DNA of 64,000 nucleotides from Pseudooceanicola sp. HF7 (GTDB taxonomy: Bacteria > Pseudomonadota > Alphaproteobacteria > Rhodobacterales > Rhodobacteraceae). Position numbers and translations under genes: made by a program. The notes beneath the pieces are model-generated. The model was not told the origin of the DNA. It did not search any database and saw only the letters and a list, made by a program, of their open reading frames with translations. Shown one piece after another: positions 8,094 through 16,586 of the stretch. The stretch is taken from positions 25,869 through 89,868 of the forward strand of contig NZ_JAATOW010000019.1 in NCBI RefSeq assembly GCF_011806405.1, in the 5' to 3' direction. How positions within the stretch are numbered: position 1 is the stretch's first letter; each line of letters opens with the position of its first letter.

Positions 8094-9554
8094 TCAGGAA
8101 CTCAGCCGCATCTCACCGCTGATTTCGGACAGGTAGCTGGTTCTTGCATGCAGCGCGACCTGGTCCCGCCCGTTGCGCTTGGCGGTGTAAAGCGCGCTAT
8201 CCGCATCTGTCAGAAGTTCTTCGGCGCTGCGCTGGCCAAGCTGTCCGATGGTCACCCCGATGGAGACCGTCAGGTTCAGGGGCGGTCGCTGGGTGTCCAG
8301 CGGCACGGGTGAGCAGCGCACGATCTCGCAAAGCTGGCTGGCGATGTAGAGGCTTTCGTTGGGTCCGGTCTCTGGCAGCATGATCAGAAATTCCTCTCCC
8401 CCCAGACGCGCCAGAAGATCGCAGGGCCGCAGGTTGTCACGCAGGACACCGGCCAGGCATTGCAGCGCGGTATCACCGGCCAGGTGGCCGTGGCGGTCAT
8501 TCACCGCCTTGAAGTGATCGATATCTGCAATGCAGACGGCGAAAGACCCCGCCGCCTTGCCCGCGTTCGCAGCAAGCTGGTTCAGCCGGGGCAGGGCGAA
8601 GCGGCGGTTGTAGAGCCCGGTCAGCGGGTCGATCACCGAGGCCCGCAGGCCATCGGCCAGGGCTGAGCGCAGGCAGCGGCGCCGTTCCAGGCGTCTTTGC
8701 AGGTTGATCAGTCGCGCATTCAGCTCCTCTGCGTCCAGACCGTTGGTCATCACCTCGCTGGCACCGATGTCGTACCCTTGGGACACGCAGCGCGGACTGG
8801 GATCTTGCGCGATAAGGACAACCTCTGTCTCTGGCGGATGGCGTTGCGAGCGCAGCTCTGCGATGATCCGGAAGACCCTGCTTTCGTTGCCCGCCTGAAG
8901 CCCCATGACCAGCAGCCTTGGGGTGTCATCCTGCGTGTCGCGAAGCTCTTCCGTGCGCGTGATCTGGTCCAGTGTGACGATATCATGGTGGATGCGGCGG
9001 CTTGCTGACATGGCCGTTTTCCACGCTTCGGCCATGCCCGCATCGGAGGCGACCATGGTCACGGGAATGCGGCCCGTGAAATCCATCGTGGCATCGGAGA
9101 AGCCGGGCATCGGTGGCGTGTCCCCGCCATCGCCGCGCAGCTGCAGGGCCTCTACCATGGCGCGGGCACGCTCATGCGAGCGCAGCCGGGCATGGAACAC
9201 CTCATCCGGTTCGCTGCGGGGAATTACGTCATCCGCTCCTTGGGACAGGAGCTCGGCCCGGTTCGTCTGTGCCCAGGCGGCCGTGACCACGAAAATGATC
9301 GTATCGCTGCACCGGGAGTCCTGGCGGATGCGTTGCAGGAAATCCCTTACCGTCGGGGCGCTCAGCTGGTCGGAAACAAGAATAACGCCCGGTTTCCATT
9401 GCTGCATCAAGGCGAAGGCTTCTTCGTCCGATCCGGCGATGCGGATGTCATAGAATGCGCCCGAGAGACGCGCGGCCAGAGTGATCCGCCGCGTTACGTC
9501 ATCGTCAACAATCAGAATTCTTCCTGGCATGTCCGCCCCGATCTTTTTGGTCAT
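8094..9554 (-). CDS. PleD-like response regulator diguanylate cyclase
   Basis: Soluble REC-REC-GGDEF protein of 486 residues, predicted to make cyclic di-GMP. The first receiver keeps the acidic pocket (Asp17-19) and an aspartate at residue 62 (VSDQ), but the flanking sequence is degenerate with one residue of extra spacing. A second receiver-like domain (about 160-290) has no clear phospho-acceptor. The cyclase domain has GGEEF at 385-389 and an inhibitory RxxD (RPCD, 376-379) five residues earlier, so product inhibition is expected. This matches PleD in layout. The gene stands alone; its cognate kinase is not in the window. Confidence 0.9.
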   Translation of the reverse strand: MTKKIGADMPGRILIVDDDVTRRITLAARLSGAFYDIRIAGSDEEAFALMQQWKPGVILVSDQLSAPTVRDFLQRIRQDSRCSDTIIFVVTAAWAQTNRAELLSQGADDVIPRSEPDEVFHARLRSHERARAMVEALQLRGDGGDTPPMPGFSDATMDFTGRIPVTMVASDAGMAEAWKTAMSASRRIHHDIVTLDQITRTEELRDTQDDTPRLLVMGLQAGNESRVFRIIAELRSQRHPPETEVVLIAQDPSPRCVSQGYDIGASEVMTNGLDAEELNARLINLQRRLERRRCLRSALADGLRASVIDPLTGLYNRRFALPRLNQLAANAGKAAGSFAVCIADIDHFKAVNDRHGHLAGDTALQCLAGVLRDNLRPCDLLARLGGEEFLIMLPETGPNESLYIASQLCEIVRCSPVPLDTQRPPLNLTVSIGVTIGQLGQRSAEELLTDADSALYTAKRNGRDQVALHARTSYLSEISGEMRLSS

Positions 9555-9631
9555 TGTTGCGGCTTGATTGACCTAGGAATTGGTGAAATTGGTTAAGAAT
9601 CCATTTCTCTTGGTAAAGGAAACCTTGGCTC

Positions 9632-9916
9632 TTGGTGACAAGCACGCAGCGCGCGGAAGAGATTGCCCTGACCTGCCTGGCCTGGCTTGCGGGCAACGAT
9701 GACCTGCTTCCGGTCTTCCTGGGATCCAGCGGATTGTCCGTGGATGAGCTGCGCGAGGCGGCGCAAACCCCTGAATTCCTTGGGGCTGTTCTGGATTTTC
9801 TGCTGATGGACGACGCCTGGGTCAAAGCGTGCTGCGACGCTTCGGGCCTGGCCTATGATCAGCCGATGCAGGCGCGCATGGCCTTGCCCGGCGGCGAACA
9901 GGTGCATTGGACCTGA
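9632..9916 (+). CDS. DUF3572 family protein
   Basis: Small soluble protein (94 residues) of a family common in alphaproteobacteria, function unknown. The helix LTCLAWLAGNDDLLPVFLGSSG and the segment LDFLLMDDAWV are family-typical. There is no ATG in the right place; TTG 9632 or GTG 9635 must start it, with AAAGGA about 12-15 bases upstream. Convergent with the MarR gene. Confidence 0.8.
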   Translation: MVTSTQRAEEIALTCLAWLAGNDDLLPVFLGSSGLSVDELREAAQTPEFLGAVLDFLLMDDAWVKACCDASGLAYDQPMQARMALPGGEQVHWT

Positions 9917-9928
9917 GCAGGCGCTTGC

Positions 9929-10387
9929 CTAGAGGTGGCGAAGGTTCGCCTCTTCGCCTTCGGTCAATTCCTTGAGAAGGGCGACCAACCGGGCTGCATC
10001 GGCCTCTCCCAGACGATCGGTCATGACGTTCGAATTCTCTTGCGCGAAGGGGGTGCCAAGCCGCACCGCCTCTTCCCCCTTTTCGGTCAGCGAGATCTGC
10101 CGGGTGCGGCGGTCATCGGTGCCGAAGCGGCGCTCGATCAGTTCGGCGGCCTCCATCTGGCGCAGGGCGCGCGAGGTTGCCGTGCGATCGATGCCCACGA
10201 AATCCGCCAGTTCCGACGGCTGGGTAAGCCCTTCGTTGGCCAGGCCCAGCAGGATGCACCAGGTGATCCGGGTCAGCCCGATCTCACGCAGTTTCTCATC
10301 CAGGCGACGTTCCTGAAGGCGCGCGGCCAGGGACAGCCAGTAGCCGAGCGATTGGTGCAGGCGATATCCGGGGGGCTGGGAATGCAT
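9929..10387 (-). CDS. MarR-family transcriptional regulator
   Basis: 152-residue winged-helix DNA-binding protein. The recognition region is LTQPSELADFVGIDRTATSRALRQM (residues ~55-80), followed by the wing with DDRRTRQISLTEKG, both diagnostic of MarR. It likely binds as a dimer and responds to a small ligand. ATG 10387 is used since it begins the family-like N-terminus; the frame upstream is antisense to the HAD gene. It is divergent from the HAD hydrolase with about 117 bases between starts and may control it. Confidence 0.88.
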   Translation of the reverse strand: MHSQPPGYRLHQSLGYWLSLAARLQERRLDEKLREIGLTRITWCILLGLANEGLTQPSELADFVGIDRTATSRALRQMEAAELIERRFGTDDRRTRQISLTEKGEEAVRLGTPFAQENSNVMTDRLGEADAARLVALLKELTEGEEANLRHL

Positions 10388-10504
10388 GAGCGTTTTCAGC
10401 CTGACGCGCCGTGAAAAGTCAAGCGCCACGCGCCCTTGAGCGGCGCTTGCGCCAATGATCGAGATGCAGCAGGTTGCAGAAAGGCATGGGCACAGAGGGC
10501 AGGC

Positions 10505-11221
10505 ATGGCAATCACGGCGATACTCTTCGACAAGGACGGCACGCTGTTCGAATTTGGTGCGACATGGAACGCCTGGGCGGCTCAGGTGGTACAGGTGCTT
10601 TCGCAGGGGGATGCGACCCTGGCTGGCGCGCTGGCAGAGGCGATGCGCTTTGATCTGTCGACAGGCAGCTTCCATCCTGACAGCGCGGTGATTGCCGGGA
10701 CGAACCGCGAGGTCGCAGGCCTGATCCGCAGGGTTCTGCCCGAAAGCTCCCTGGAAGAGATCGAGGATCTCCTGATCGCCTCTGCGGCCAATACGCTCCT
10801 GGTGCCCGCAGCCCCCCTCGAGGCGCTGCTTGATGAGTTGGCGGGCGACGGAATCGCGCTTGGCGTGATGACCAATGACAGTGAAGTCAGTGCGCGCGCG
10901 CAGCTGAGCACGGCAGGGGTGCTTGACCGCTTTGCCTTCGTGGCCGGCGCGGACAGTGGTCATGGGGCAAAGCCCGATCCGGCCCCCCTGCGCGCTTTCC
11001 TGGAGCATGGTGGCCACCTGGCGGGCGACGCGGTCATGGTGGGTGACAGTACCCACGACCTGCTGGCAGGTCGCGCGGCCGGCATGCAGACGGTTGCGGT
11101 TCTGACGGGGATGGCGGACGCGCATGAGCTGACGCCCTATGCCGATGTTGTCCTGCCGCATATTGGCCATCTTCCCGATTGGCTGCGCCAGGACGGGTCG
11201 GAGCAGCCCGGACGTAGTTAA
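10505..11221 (+). CDS. HAD-family hydrolase, phosphoglycolate phosphatase-like
   Basis: Haloacid-dehalogenase superfamily phosphatase of 238 residues. Motif I is FDKDGTLF (residues 8-15), motif II is GVMTNDSE, the lysine motif is GAKPDP, and motif IV is VMVGDSTHDLLAGRAAGM. The helical cap between motifs I and II fits the phosphoglycolate phosphatase/Gph branch, but substrate cannot be assigned. The first Asp is conserved. ATG 10505 starts the domain directly after an AGAGGGCAGG ribosome-binding site. Confidence 0.88.
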   Translation: MAITAILFDKDGTLFEFGATWNAWAAQVVQVLSQGDATLAGALAEAMRFDLSTGSFHPDSAVIAGTNREVAGLIRRVLPESSLEEIEDLLIASAANTLLVPAAPLEALLDELAGDGIALGVMTNDSEVSARAQLSTAGVLDRFAFVAGADSGHGAKPDPAPLRAFLEHGGHLAGDAVMVGDSTHDLLAGRAAGMQTVAVLTGMADAHELTPYADVVLPHIGHLPDWLRQDGSEQPGRS

Positions 11222-11690
11222 CAGGATCTTTCCACATCGCCTGCTGACCTGACGTGCGGCGCGGACAGTGGTGCGGCTTGGCCTTCGCTGAGCGGTCCTA
11301 ACCCGTTGATGGGCTGAGACCGGCGTTCCGCGATGTAACGGGAAAGGCGGTCACGTCTTCGGCATCCAGCAAAAGCAGGCCGGCTATACGATGGCCGTTT
11401 ACCACCCCTTCCTGTCCGATTGGCGCAGTTACGAATTTTGGGAGCAGTCCCGCAGTCTAGGCCGTCGAAAGAGCCCATGCCAAGTAATTGCTGATATTGA
11501 AGGACTTCCCGCCGCCGCCAACGCCGGACGCCGCTCTTTTGGACTTCTTTTTAAGGCGCAAGGAATCGGGCGGCGCCCCCTCGGATTTCCAAGCCCGTCC
11601 TCGCAAGGATCGCGTAGGAAGAGCGGCACTTGTTGAAGTGATGTTAAGCCTCTGAGGCGATGCTGGCCGAAAGTGGCGGGCAATGACGAC
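11222..11690. other. 469-base intergenic region, no gene seen
   Basis: Between the HAD gene and the H-NOX-like gene I find no open frame with convincing codon use on either strand and no tRNA-like fold. It should hold the promoter for the H-NOX/GGDEF operon, but no operator stands out. Confidence 0.5.
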
Positions 11691-12278
11691 ATGCACGGTT
11701 TGATCAACAAATCCATCCAGTCCTTTCTGCGGGACACCTACGGCGAGGCCGTCTGGAGTGATGTCGTTCTGGCGGCGGATCTGCCGACCAAGGAGTTCGA
11801 GGCGATGCTGGCCTATGATGACGAGATCACGGGCCTGGTTCTGGATGCCGCCGCCGCCCGCCTGAGCCGCCCGCGCGAGGTGCTCCTGGAAGATATCGGG
11901 ACCTATCTTGTGTCCCACGAGAACAGCCGCGGCGTCAGGCGATTGCTGCGTTTTGCGGGGGTCTGTTACGAGGATTTCCTGTTTTCGCTGGAAGATCTTC
12001 CGGACCGCACCCGGCTGGCCGTCCCGGACCTTGAACTGCCCGCGCTGGACCTGCGCCAGGAAGAGGCAAGCCGCTTCACGCTGACGACGGGCAATGGCTT
12101 GCCCGGAATGGGGCATGTGCTGGTCGGCGTGCTGCGTGCCATGGCCGATGATTATGGCGCGCTGGTCATGCTGGATCACCTTGGCGAGGGGGGGCAGGGC
12201 GAATGCATAGAGATCACGCTGGTGGAACCCCGCTTTTCCGAGGGCAAACGGTTCGAGCTTGGGGTGCGCACCGGATGA
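11691..12278 (+). CDS. H-NOX-fold protein lacking the heme-ligand His
   Basis: 195-residue protein of the heme-nitric-oxide/oxygen-binding fold, beginning MHGLINKSIQSFLRDTYG as H-NOX proteins do and ending in the family-like C-terminal subdomain (LRAMADDYGALVMLDH). By hand alignment, the proximal heme histidine of the LxxLH motif is proline here (Pro104 in SLEDLPDR), and the YxSxR motif that holds the heme propionates is absent (residues 131-137 are LTTGNGL). Heme binding is therefore doubtful unless another histidine substitutes. The stop overlaps the start of the HNOBA-GGDEF gene (ATGA), so a regulatory complex with that cyclase is likely. ATG 11691 is chosen; GTG 11673 is an alternative. 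Confidence 0.82.
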   Translation: MHGLINKSIQSFLRDTYGEAVWSDVVLAADLPTKEFEAMLAYDDEITGLVLDAAAARLSRPREVLLEDIGTYLVSHENSRGVRRLLRFAGVCYEDFLFSLEDLPDRTRLAVPDLELPALDLRQEEASRFTLTTGNGLPGMGHVLVGVLRAMADDYGALVMLDHLGEGGQGECIEITLVEPRFSEGKRFELGVRTG

Positions 12279-13297
12279 ACGGTGCGCAGGAAAACGTTGC
12301 GCTTTCCCCGGTTCGCATGAGCCCGGAAGCGATGGATGTGCTCTTCCCGATGCATGTGCGCCTGGATGCCGATGGGCTGATCCGCCGTGTCGGACCGACG
12401 ATGCAGAAATTGCGGCCTGGCAGGCAGCTTGAGGGGTTGCGCTTTCTCGACCTGTTCGAGCTGAACCAGCGTCGTTCGATCAGCGCGATGCCGGATCTGC
12501 TGGCGCAGGCCGGTCAGAAGCTGCGCCTGCGTCTGCGCGATGAGCCGCGCACGGCGCTCAAGGCGGTGGTCGTTCCGCTGGAGGATGGCGGTGCCATCGT
12601 GAACGCGGCCTTCGGGATCGCCTTCGGAGATGCCTTGCAGACCTACCCGCTGCACAGCGGGGATTTCGCTCCTACGGATCTGACGATCGAACTGCTTTAC
12701 CTGGCAGAGGCCAATGCAGCCGTGACCCAGGCCTATCGCAAACTGGGGCTGCGATTGCAGGGCGCGAAGATGGCGGCAGAGGAACAGGCCTATACAGACA
12801 CCCTGACCGGACTGAAGAACCGCCGGGCCATGGATCACGTGTTGGCCCGCCTGATCCGGAGTGGACAGGATTTTGCGCTCAGCCATATGGACCTCGATTT
12901 CTTCAAGCAGGTCAATGACACCCATGGCCATGCCGCCGGGGATGCCGTTCTGCAGCAAGTGGCCAAGGTGCTGGTGGAGGAAACGCGAGAGGCCGATACC
13001 GTGGCGCGCGTGGGCGGGGATGAGTTCGTGCTGATCTTCCCCCGCCTGACACGCCCCGCCCGGATCGAGGAAATCGCCGCCCGCCTGATCGACCGGCTGG
13101 AAGAGCCGGTGATGTTCGAGGGGCAGGAGTGCCGGATCTCCTGCTCTCTCGGTACGACCCTTTCCAGCTACTACGCGGCACCGCAGGCAGAGCAGATGCT
13201 GGCGGATGCGGATGCGGCTCTTTATGGGTCAAAGGAGTCCGGGCGGGCACGGCATTCCTTTTTCGTGCCCCATGCGGAGGGGCTGACCGGACGGTGA
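12275..13297 (+). CDS. HNOBA-GGDEF diguanylate cyclase
   Basis: 340-residue signalling enzyme predicted to make cyclic di-GMP. The N-terminus (about 22-140) matches the H-NOX-associated (HNOBA) domain known from guanylate cyclases: FPMHVRLDADGLI, then LRPGRQLEGLRFLDLFEL. A short coiled coil (about 143-172) leads to the cyclase domain with DTLTGLKNRRAM, GGDEF at 247-251 and a product-inhibition RxxD (READ) at 238-241. All catalytic residues appear intact. The gene is translationally coupled to the H-NOX-like gene. In canonical pairs NO-bound H-NOX modulates the cyclase; here the partner seems unable to bind heme in the usual way. Confidence 0.88.
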   Translation: MNGAQENVALSPVRMSPEAMDVLFPMHVRLDADGLIRRVGPTMQKLRPGRQLEGLRFLDLFELNQRRSISAMPDLLAQAGQKLRLRLRDEPRTALKAVVVPLEDGGAIVNAAFGIAFGDALQTYPLHSGDFAPTDLTIELLYLAEANAAVTQAYRKLGLRLQGAKMAAEEQAYTDTLTGLKNRRAMDHVLARLIRSGQDFALSHMDLDFFKQVNDTHGHAAGDAVLQQVAKVLVEETREADTVARVGGDEFVLIFPRLTRPARIEEIAARLIDRLEEPVMFEGQECRISCSLGTTLSSYYAAPQAEQMLADADAALYGSKESGRARHSFFVPHAEGLTGR

Positions 13298-13317
13298 CCT
13301 GCCCTTAGTAGGGCAGG
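13298..13317. terminator. hairpin between convergent genes
   Basis: CCTGCCC (13298-13304) pairs perfectly with GGGCAGG (13311-13317) around a 6-base loop that contains the stop codon of the DUF2474 gene. A TTTT run follows at short distance on the plus strand. Position between two convergent operons suggests a shared terminator. Confidence 0.55.
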
Positions 13318-13412
13318 GCCAGTTTTATGACGAGGGCCAGAACCCCCACGGCCAAGACACCCGCCAGCCAAAGGCCGGCGAACCACATGAGCCGTTTGGG
13401 TGATTGCCGCAT
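13305..13412 (-). CDS. DUF2474 small bd-oxidase subunit
   Basis: A 35-residue single-helix membrane protein, with a basic N-terminus (MRQSPKRLMWF) followed by one hydrophobic segment (AGLWLAGVLAVGVLALVIKL). DUF2474 proteins are the CydX-like accessory subunits found after cydB in CIO-type operons. The ATG at 13412 overlaps the cydB stop by one base (TGATG), so it is translationally coupled. The size, composition and position make the call; the exact role in oxidase stability is inferred from CydX. Confidence 0.8.
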   Translation of the reverse strand: MRQSPKRLMWFAGLWLAGVLAVGVLALVIKLALPY

Positions 13413-14416
13413 CAGTGGTAGCCTTCTTCCGGATCGATCTTACCGCGGAAGACCCAATAGGCATAGGCGGTATAGGCAAGGATGATCGGCACCAGCACGA
13501 CCGCTCCGACCAGGATGAAGCGCAGGCTCTCATCCGGTGCGGCCGCCTCTGCGATCGTCAGGTTCGGCGGCACCATGTAGGGATAGAAGCTGATCCCGAT
13601 GCCGATGAAGCTGAGCACGAAAAGGCTTTGCGCGGCCAGGAAGGGCTGAACGTCCTTGCCCTTGCGCAGCCCGTCGAACAGCAGCGCGGCCGCGACCAGC
13701 AGCAGCAACGGAACCGCGGCGCTATACCAGGCGGCTGGGAAGGTGAACCAGCGGCCAAGGTACTGCGGGTGCAGGAAGGGCGTGACCAGGCTGACGGCGC
13801 CAATCGCAATCAGGGTGCCCGCCCCAAGCTTGATCGCCAGGCGGCGCATCTGGTCCCGCAACGGGCCTTCAGTCTTCATGACAAGCCAGGTCGCGCCCAG
13901 CAATCCGTAGCCGAGCACCAGGGCGACGCCGGTCCCGATCGAAAAGGCGGAAAGCCAGTCCCACCAGCCGCCGGCATAGGCGCGGCCCTCGACCTCGATC
14001 CCCTGCACCAGCGCGCCAAGCGCCACGCCCTGCATGAAGGTCGCCACGAGCGAGCCACCGAAGAAGGCCGTGTCCCAGAGGGGCTGCCAGCGCTCCGATC
14101 GCCAGCGGTATTCAAAGCCAACGCCGCGAAAGACCAGGGCCAACAACATCAAGATGATCGGGATGTAGAGCGCCGGCATGACCACCGCATAGGCCAGGGG
14201 GAAGACGGCAAACAGGCCGCCACCCCCAAGCACCAGCCAGGTTTCGTTCCCGTCCCAGACCGGCGCGACGGTGTTCATCATCAGGCCGCGCTCTTTGTGA
14301 TCCGTGGCCAGAGGGAAAAGGATGCCAATCCCCAGGTCAAAGCCGTCGAGCACGACATAGGTCAGGACCGCGAAAGCGATGATCCCGGCGAAGATGAAAG
14401 ATAGATCGAAGATCAT
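13412..14416 (-). CDS. cydB: cytochrome bd-type quinol oxidase subunit II
   Basis: Integral membrane subunit (334 residues) of the cytochrome bd oxidase, which partners CydA in quinol oxidation coupled to oxygen reduction at the inner membrane. The start MIFDLSFIFAGIIAFAVLTYVVLDGFDLGIGIL is typical, with the conserved GFDLG, and WDGNETWLVLGGGGLFAVFP lies near residue 55. Multiple hydrophobic helices follow. It lies 12 bases after cydA and overlaps the DUF2474 gene. Sequence style fits the cyanide-insensitive (CioB) branch. Confidence 0.95.
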   Translation of the reverse strand: MIFDLSFIFAGIIAFAVLTYVVLDGFDLGIGILFPLATDHKERGLMMNTVAPVWDGNETWLVLGGGGLFAVFPLAYAVVMPALYIPIILMLLALVFRGVGFEYRWRSERWQPLWDTAFFGGSLVATFMQGVALGALVQGIEVEGRAYAGGWWDWLSAFSIGTGVALVLGYGLLGATWLVMKTEGPLRDQMRRLAIKLGAGTLIAIGAVSLVTPFLHPQYLGRWFTFPAAWYSAAVPLLLLVAAALLFDGLRKGKDVQPFLAAQSLFVLSFIGIGISFYPYMVPPNLTIAEAAAPDESLRFILVGAVVLVPIILAYTAYAYWVFRGKIDPEEGYH

Positions 14417-14428
14417 TTTTGGCGCTCC

Positions 14429-15838
14429 TCAGTCATCATGACGGGCATCGGGGTCGGATTGTTGAACGGGGGTAATCCCCGCCGTGCGGATGGGACCATC
14501 GCGCAGGCCCAGTTTCGGCGTTGCTGCCGGTTTGGCCATCATCAGCAGGATGTAAAGCGTGCCGGCCCCGAAGACGAAGAAGTAGACAGCCACGAAGCCC
14601 GCGAGAGAGGTCGCGACCGCCGGCAATTGGATGGGTGACAGGCTGTCAGAGGTGCGCAGCAGGCCGTAGACCGTCCAGGGTTGGCGGCCGACCTCTGTCG
14701 TGATCCAGCCGGCCAGAACGGCGACGAACCCCATCGGCCCCATGCAGAGGGCAAAGCGGTGCAGCCAGGGGCTTTCGTAAAGGCGTCCCATGGCCCGTTT
14801 CGTCACGGACCAGAGCCCCAGGGCCAACATGCAGAACCCCAGCCCGACCATCACGCGGAAGGCGTAGAAGACGATGGCCACGGGCGGCTGGTCTTCCCTT
14901 GCGACGGTATCCAGACCGTTCAGCGGTGCATCCCATTGGTGTTTCAGGATCAGGCTGGACAGTTTCGGGATCTCGACCGCGAATTCCATCTTCTGGTCCT
15001 CCTGATTGGGCCAGCCGAAAAGGACAAGCGGTGCGCCGTCGGGGTGGCTTTCGAAGTGACCTTCCATTGCCATGACCTTGACGGGCTGATGCTCCAGCGT
15101 GTTGAGGCCGTGCTGATCGCCCGCGAAGATCTGGATGGGCGCCACGATGACGATCATCCACATCGCCATGGAGAACATTCGGCGCGCCGAGGGATCAAGA
15201 CGGTCGCGCAGCAGGTGCCAGGCGCCGACGCCGCCAACGACAAGCGCCGTGGTCAGGTAAGCGGCAAGAACCATGTGGACCAGGCGGTAGGGGAAGGACG
15301 GAGAGAAGATGATCGCCCACCAGTCCGCTGGCACGAACTGGCCCACGTCATTCATCGCGTGGCCCGTCGGCGTCTGCATCCAGGAGTTCACGGCCAGGAT
15401 CCATGTCGCGGAGAAGAGCGTGCCAACCGCCACCATCAGCGTGGCGAACATGTGCAGCCCATCGCCCACCCGGTTGCGTCCGAACAGCATGATCCCCAGG
15501 AAACCGGCCTCAAGGAAGAAGGCCGAGAGCACCTCGTACCCCATGAGCGGGCCGATGATGGGCCCGGCCTTGTCCGAAAAGACCGCCCAGTTGGTGCCGA
15601 ACTGGTAGGACATCACGATCCCGGAAACGACGCCCATCCCGAAGGCAACCGCGAATATCTTCTTCCAGTACGTGAAGAGGGTAAGATAGGTGTCGTCCCG
15701 CGTTCGCAGCCACATCGCGTTGAGCACGGCAAGGTAGCTGGCCAGGCCGATTGAAAAGGCGGGGAAGATAATGTGGAAAGAGACCGTGAACGCGAACTGG
15801 ATACGTGCCAGGGTCTCTGCTGTGACGCTTTCGAGCAT
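14429..15838 (-). CDS. cydA: cytochrome bd-type quinol oxidase subunit I, CIO-type
   Basis: Catalytic heme-bearing subunit (469 residues) of a bd-type terminal oxidase. His22 (SFHIIFP) and His188 (RLVHMV) correspond to heme axial ligands, Glu102 and Glu110 (GYEVLSAFFLEAGF) line the proton path, and GRQPW follows in the C-terminal half. The periplasmic Q-loop is short, which places it in the cyanide-insensitive (CioA) class. It heads the operon cydA-cydB-DUF2474. A TTAACC-CA-GGTTAA palindrome lies 18 bases upstream of its ATG. No FNR-type site (TTGAT-N4-ATCAA) was seen. Confidence 0.95.
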   Translation of the reverse strand: MLESVTAETLARIQFAFTVSFHIIFPAFSIGLASYLAVLNAMWLRTRDDTYLTLFTYWKKIFAVAFGMGVVSGIVMSYQFGTNWAVFSDKAGPIIGPLMGYEVLSAFFLEAGFLGIMLFGRNRVGDGLHMFATLMVAVGTLFSATWILAVNSWMQTPTGHAMNDVGQFVPADWWAIIFSPSFPYRLVHMVLAAYLTTALVVGGVGAWHLLRDRLDPSARRMFSMAMWMIVIVAPIQIFAGDQHGLNTLEHQPVKVMAMEGHFESHPDGAPLVLFGWPNQEDQKMEFAVEIPKLSSLILKHQWDAPLNGLDTVAREDQPPVAIVFYAFRVMVGLGFCMLALGLWSVTKRAMGRLYESPWLHRFALCMGPMGFVAVLAGWITTEVGRQPWTVYGLLRTSDSLSPIQLPAVATSLAGFVAVYFFVFGAGTLYILLMMAKPAATPKLGLRDGPIRTAGITPVQQSDPDARHDD

Positions 15839-15856
15839 TTGGACATCCTTGCCTGG

Positions 15857-15870
15857 TTAACCCAGGTTAA
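15857..15870. promoter_or_regulatory. palindrome upstream of cydA
   Basis: TTAACCCAGGTTAA is a perfect 14-base palindrome, and GGTTAA occurs twice here 10 bases apart, one helical turn. It sits between the cydA start and the nrdR promoter region. A regulator binding site is plausible; the protein is unknown. Confidence 0.4.
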
Positions 15871-16085
15871 ACCTACGCTGAGGATGTGCAAATACGACAT
15901 GACAGATTGTAGCGTGGCGACGCGCCGCTGTGGCACTCTGTTGCAGGTAAGTACCGACACTAAAAGCGTATATCTGGGCCATTAAATTACGCGCTACCCA
16001 ATTTACAGTGGACCCCCTATAGTGGCTGTGGATAAATCGGAGCTGCCCCATATCTTGCGGGGCGGAGGTAGAGGGGTGCCATTCG

Positions 16086-16553
16086 ATGCGCTGTCCATTT
16101 TGCGGCAATATCGACACGCAAGTGAAAGACTCGAGGCCGGCGGAGGATCACGTGTCCATCCGCAGGCGTCGGTTCTGCCCGGCCTGCGGGGGCCGCTTCA
16201 CCACCTATGAACGGGTGCAGCTGCGCGATCTGGTGGTCATCAAGTCCAACGGACGTCGCGAGGACTTTGACCGCGACAAGCTGGAACGCTCGATTCGGAT
16301 TTCCATGCAGAAACGGCCCGTGGAGCAGGAGCGCATCGACCAGATGATCTCTGGCATCGTGCGGCGCCTGGAAAGCATGGGGGAGACGGATATCGCTTCT
16401 AAGGTGATCGGTGAGATCGTGATGGAGGCGCTGGCCCGGATCGATACGGTGGCCTATGTCCGCTTCGCGAGCGTTTACAAGAACTTCCAGGCGGCAGACG
16501 ATTTTGACAAGTTTGTCAGCGAGCTGCGGCCCAACGTTCCGCCGAATGACTAA
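16086..16553 (+). CDS. nrdR: transcriptional repressor NrdR
   Basis: Nucleotide-sensing repressor of ribonucleotide reductase genes (155 residues). An N-terminal zinc ribbon has CPFCG and [14 protein letters not shown] (Cys3/6 and Cys31/34 region), followed by the ATP-cone domain ([20 protein letters not shown] to ASVYKNF). This order is standard for the family. It precedes ribD on the same strand, the widespread nrdR-ribD arrangement. A perfect DnaA-box-like TGTGGATAA lies at 16027-16035 upstream, but one 9-mer is weak evidence. Confidence 0.97.
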   Translation: MRCPFCGNIDTQVKDSRPAEDHVSIRRRRFCPACGGRFTTYERVQLRDLVVIKSNGRREDFDRDKLERSIRISMQKRPVEQERIDQMISGIVRRLESMGETDIASKVIGEIVMEALARIDTVAYVRFASVYKNFQAADDFDKFVSELRPNVPPND

Positions 16554-16586
16554 GGGCGGTTGCCGTGGCAGGGACTGGCGCAGCAA

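Noticed and set aside
16027..16035. DnaA box upstream of nrdR
   Set aside because: TGTGGATAA matches perfectly, but a single 9-mer is expected by chance about once in such a window and there is no cluster.
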